Assembly (NCBI GenBank): GCA_022592435.1
Contig: JABYQS010000952.1
Coordinates: forward strand, 1-10,693
DNA: 10,693 nucleotides
From: Cerioporus squamosus
Taxonomy: Eukaryota > Basidiomycota > Agaricomycetes > Polyporales > Polyporaceae
Reading direction: 5' to 3'
The notes beneath the pieces are model-generated. The model did not search any database and had not been told where the DNA came from. It saw only the letters and a list, made by a program, of their open reading frames with translations. Both the position numbers and the translations under genes were made by a program. Of the stretch, positions 7,714 to 10,693 are shown in pieces. The first letter of the stretch is position 1. Each line of letters begins with the position of its first letter.

Positions 7714-9295
7714 CTAAGCAGCTTTCAGACGGTCCTTCAGGCTGATGAAATCCACCGCTTTGTATTGACTCCAGTTGTCGAATAAGAGAGTCATCTGGGT
7801 CTTCCCGTTCCTGTCAGGGTCGGAAACGGGAATGCGGCAAGTGACATGGATAATCAGTGTATACTCATGATGACAGAGCCATTGTACTCACCTCTCTCGC
7901 TGCTCCCACTCGTTCCTGGATGCCTTCCCTTCGCCCCACGCGAGGACTTGCTCGTCAACCTCTCCGTGCCAGTAAATTCCGTGATGCGATTCCCCACCGC
8001 TGTACGACGCAGTCGGCTTGGCCTTCGAGTCAGCCGCATCTTGCAGGACCGCAAGGTGAGACCTAATAACCGTATCCGCAAGACGATCGGGGACAAAGGG
8101 GAAGGTGCAGATGTTGCGAGGCGTAGCTTCTGGGGTGTATGGCAGCGTCGCGCGGCAGAGCGGGCACTCAAGCGCTTCGTGCCAGTAGCCGCAGCTTCGA
8201 TGGACCGCCGTAAAGGCCCACTTGAGGATGCATATGGCACAAAATGCGTGTCCGCAGCGTCCGTTGTTCAACGAATATGGGTTGGCCCTATCATGTGGAT
8301 GCGATGGTGAGCTTGAATGAGCGCATACAGCGACAGGTAGGCATACGTACATGATCTCAAAACAGCTGACCACGGGCAGGACGGTAAGTGATGTATGTAG
8401 GAAGACAAAGAAGGTCGTGAACGTACAGCGAACATTGGAATTGATCCTCCAGGTGCGAAAGTAGCCACTGCAAGTTTGCACTGGGGTATTTACTGGCAGG
8501 TGAGACCTTCATCGACGCCGTCTTCTCGACCAACATGTCCCGCTCGTCAGTCAAGACTTTCGCTTTCGCCTCCCAGTCTCGTTCAGCCTGCTTGAACCGC
8601 GCCATCGAAATCTTCATCTTCCGGTTCAACTTGTCGATCTTCACCTGCAGTTGCTTGTTCGTGCTCTCCTGTTCCTCGCGAATCTGAACGGCAAGCTCAC
8701 GCCTCCTCATGACATCCTCCCTCTCACTCAGGGCACTCTCGCGCTCGTGTAGCGCGCGAATCTCCGCATCAGCTATGGCTATGGGAGTTGTCCGCTTGCG
8801 CTTGAGCGGAGGGACGGCTGTTTCCTCGTTCAAGGCATCGGCGGTCCTCTTTCTCGAAGGGTAGCGGACTTGGACAGTGGATGTTGTTCGGGACAACCGG
8901 GAGCTGGTTCTGGGTACCTCGACGGACATGACGACGGTGGTGGCACGACGAGATCGTGTTGCGGGTGTAATGGATGCATCACGAAGATGAGATACCTCTG
9001 TTCCCTGGCCCTCTCCCTCCAAACGCGTTGTAGACGAGGACGCTGTGACCTGCGCACGACTGGCCACTTGCGACGCCTTGGTCGCGCTCTCCTTTGCCTG
9101 GAGGACTTCCACCGCTCTCAGACCGCGTTCTATGGACCATGTTTAGCACAGCGTACCTTTCTTTGCCCTTGGAAGCGAGCCACTCGCTTTGTGGCTTGCA
9201 GCGGGTGTGGCATGACGGTTTCGTGAATAACTCGACTTCTTCTTGTCTCTCGACCTGGTCGCTGGGAACGACGAGGAGCGCGTCGATACTGGCAT
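7714..9295 (-). CDS. coiled-coil C3HC4 RING-finger protein, probable E3 ubiquitin ligase (444 aa, 5 exons)
   Basis: A RING domain of this kind recruits a ubiquitin-loaded E2 and promotes transfer to a substrate; the substrate here is unknown. Exons in transcript order: 9295-9157, 9114-8427, 8365-8351, 8287-7892 and 7810-7714 (1335 nt, phase kept). Residues 1-46 are Ser/Arg/Lys-rich. PPLKRKR at 148-154 looks like a nuclear localisation signal. About 161-247 is a long charged coiled coil (ALHERESALSEREDVMRR). The zinc ligands are C274, C277, C292, H294, C297, C300, C322 and C325, a C-x2-C-x14-C-x-H-x2-C-x2-C-x21-C-x2-C pattern. The C-terminus ends in SLKDRLKAA. Introns 2 (8426-8366), 3 (8350-8288) and 4 (7891-7811) have GTACGT or GTGAGT donors. 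The first intron is doubtful: the favoured version is 42 nt with a GAGAG acceptor. A 60-nt version ending CCTCCAG would require a different N-terminal frame starting at MPHPLQ. The coiled-coil and RING parts do not depend on this choice. Confidence 0.85.
8351..8365 (-). other. 15-nt micro-exon carrying RING zinc ligand C277
   Basis: The exon reads C-TGT-TTT-GAG-ATC-AT between CAG (8366-8368) and GTACGT (8350-8345). It completes Leu276, codes C277-F278-E279-I280 and begins Met281. Without it the C-x2-C start of the RING cannot be built: the upstream exon ends at QCS-L and the downstream one begins at ANPYSLNNGRCGH. Both flanking introns, 61 and 63 nt, are phase 2. Confidence 0.85.
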
Positions 9296-9340
9296 CGTGC
9301 AAATGGGTCAATGCAATGGCGATCAATGGGAAGGGGAAGA
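9296..9340. promoter_or_regulatory. very short divergent intergenic space
   Basis: Only 45 bp separate the favoured start of the minus-strand RING gene (9295) from the first plausible start of the plus-strand gene (9341). If both starts are right, the promoters must overlap or lie within the opposing transcript. No TATA-like element is visible. Either start could be wrong, so this is tentative. Confidence 0.3.
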
Positions 9341-10693
9341 ATGGATGTCGATGTTGACGACGGGACCCAGCGGCCCAATCGCCCATTGCAGCAGAGGGCA
9401 AGTCTCCCGATTGGGTCGGCCGCTCGTGTGACGGAGTCATGTGACCGTACTACGGAGATCACGCTGAGGCTCGCGTCACTGCCAGAGTTGGTTTGTTCTC
9501 CTCCTCCACCAGCCACCACCACGCCGGAGTCTACAAGCACGTCTCGCTCTTTGAACTCGCAGAGAAGGATGCGCGGAGATTGCTCAGGGAAACCAGCGAA
9601 GTCGACATACTGCGCCTACAGCCAAGGAATTGCTAGAGAATCGAGTTCAAGTCGAGTATGAAGTACTTTCGTCAGGTGCGAGTCATCAGGCTGGTTGTTG
9701 TTGTTTCTCGATGACGGACCTCATGATAGAGCATTGCACTGCGATAACCGCAGTCAAAGGTTTTTTTTGCGGACAGGGCTAGGTACACAACATAGTGCCT
9801 GACAATGACATGACCTTCAGTCTCTAAGTACGTCTGACTCTCCAGGCTTTTTAAGCTTCAGAGACCGCACCGATAACGGACATCGTCGGGACATCATCGT
9901 CACGACACTGATGACGAGACTTACGGGTAGTACTACTATTCGTGCCTGAATACCGCCAGATATCGTATTGCTCCTGTCTCTCCGGCAGCGCTGCTCAGGC
10001 ACATCTGTTCTGATTTCTTGACCAGAGACCTACTAAGTAAGTTATCTTCACTCCTCATCTCGCCCTCGTCCTCCGAGTTCATGATCGTCTATTGAAGCTC
10101 TTCTGCAGCAACACGACCAGAGCGACGGCCACTGAGGCGCCTCACGCGAACATGGCATCGCGCGACATCTTGTCCTTGGGCTGTTTGGAGAAGGGTGCGC
10201 TCTGCGTGCCTGGTTTACAGGACGAATCGCCATGCCGCTCGACGCCCAAAAGACTGTGTCCCCGTTCAGGAACCAGGACGCGCGGTCTCCGACGGCCGCC
10301 GTGGCTCGAGCGCACAACTCTTAGCAGGTCCGTCACCGGATGCGTCCGAGCCTCCTACAAGTTCAGTTCAAGGACATACACGATGCGCTCTAGATAGTGC
10401 AGTCGACCTGGGTCCAAGGAAAGTTGGCTTGACATGACCGTACAATTGCATTTAGAACGATGCTCGGCATTTCCCTACTTCCCGCGTTTGGCCGAAGCCA
10501 CGATATCCCACAGCCAACGCCACTTCAAGTAGAGTACGTGATGCACTATTCCGGGTGGGTAAGGCTTTATGGGAAGCTTGCCTTCGGAAGGAGCTTGTAT
10601 ATCAATCGGGTGGCTATCTGCTCGGTAAGCCCGCAGACCCACGAACCTTCAAGCTGTCGCTGTGTGCCACTGTGTGGGACGTGCTTTCACCAT
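9341..10693 (+). CDS. unrecognised multi-exon gene, 3' end beyond the window, with apparent frame breaks
   Basis: No family is recognised. The middle is the best part. Exons to 9675, then 9730-9759, 9846-9926 and 9989-10036, are separated by introns 9676-9729 (54 nt), 9760-9845 (86, CTGAC branch), 9927-9988 (62, CTGAAT branch) and 10037 onward (GTAAGT). All four are phase 1 and the spliced frame stays open, giving LSFRDRTDNGHRRDIIVTTL and LLRHICSDFLTRDLL. Upstream, GVYKHVSLFELAEKDARRLL and EVDILRLQP lead to TAG at 9634, while KELLENRVQVEYEVLSS is one frame over from 9624. After 10037, acceptor CTGCAG at 10108 gives an Arg-rich frame, but the protein-like frame (GIARHLVLGLFGEGCALRAW) needs an acceptor at 10136 and stops at 10322. 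The stretch 10456-10693 is open with RVGKALWEACLRKELVYQ and WDVLSP. It is either a real gene with unusual splicing, a recent pseudogene, or a gene hit by sequencing indels. ATG 9341 is only a possible start. Confidence 0.45.

Noticed and set aside
1..10693. CRISPR array, insertion sequence, retrotransposon or defence system
   Set aside because: No regularly spaced repeats, terminal inverted repeats, reverse-transcriptase, integrase or transposase motifs were seen; the gene content is ordinary fungal nuclear DNA.

Overview
The window looks like nuclear DNA of a filamentous basidiomycete, probably an agaricomycete. The evidence is multi-exon genes split by many introns of about 50-65 nt with GT..AG ends and CTRAY-like branch points, moderately high GC, compact spacing, a proline tRNA with a fungal-type intron, and a clear Arp8 actin-related protein. 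There is no sign of a bacterial, viral or CRISPR locus, and I recognised no complete transposon.

Layout from left to right. Positions 3-92 may be the last codons of a + strand gene. Positions 93-1002 hold nothing I can support, and 1003-1439 hold a weak small spliced candidate. At 1521-2792 (+) is a six-exon gene for an unrecognised 322-aa protein with a basic cluster, a SUMO-interacting-like motif, a Ser-rich linker and a helical C-terminus. At 2930-3035 (-) is an intron-containing tRNA-Pro(AGG) with a T5 terminator. At 3214-6322 (+) is a 13-exon ARP8 gene (764 aa), the best-supported feature, reconstructed exon by exon. Positions 6480-7112 contain protein-like segments in shifting frames, either an unrecognised gene or a relic. 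Positions 7113-7713 look non-coding apart from a 16-bp palindrome. At 7714-9295 (-) is a five-exon gene for a 444-aa coiled-coil/C3HC4 RING protein. From 9341 to the end of the window (+) is an unrecognised multi-exon gene whose middle exons splice coherently but whose frame breaks in two or three places.

Functionally, ARP8 is a subunit of the INO80 chromatin remodeller. The RING protein is a probable E3 ubiquitin ligase with a nuclear-type basic motif. The 322-aa protein has a possible SUMO-binding motif. These are separate nuclear-type genes; nothing shows that they form one pathway. The points most worth a second look are a 15-nt micro-exon that carries one RING zinc ligand, a GC-AG intron and four stop-free multiple-of-three introns in ARP8, and the two frame-shifted regions that may be decaying or unannotated genes. 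All gene models come from reading splice signals and frames by eye, without transcripts or database searches.
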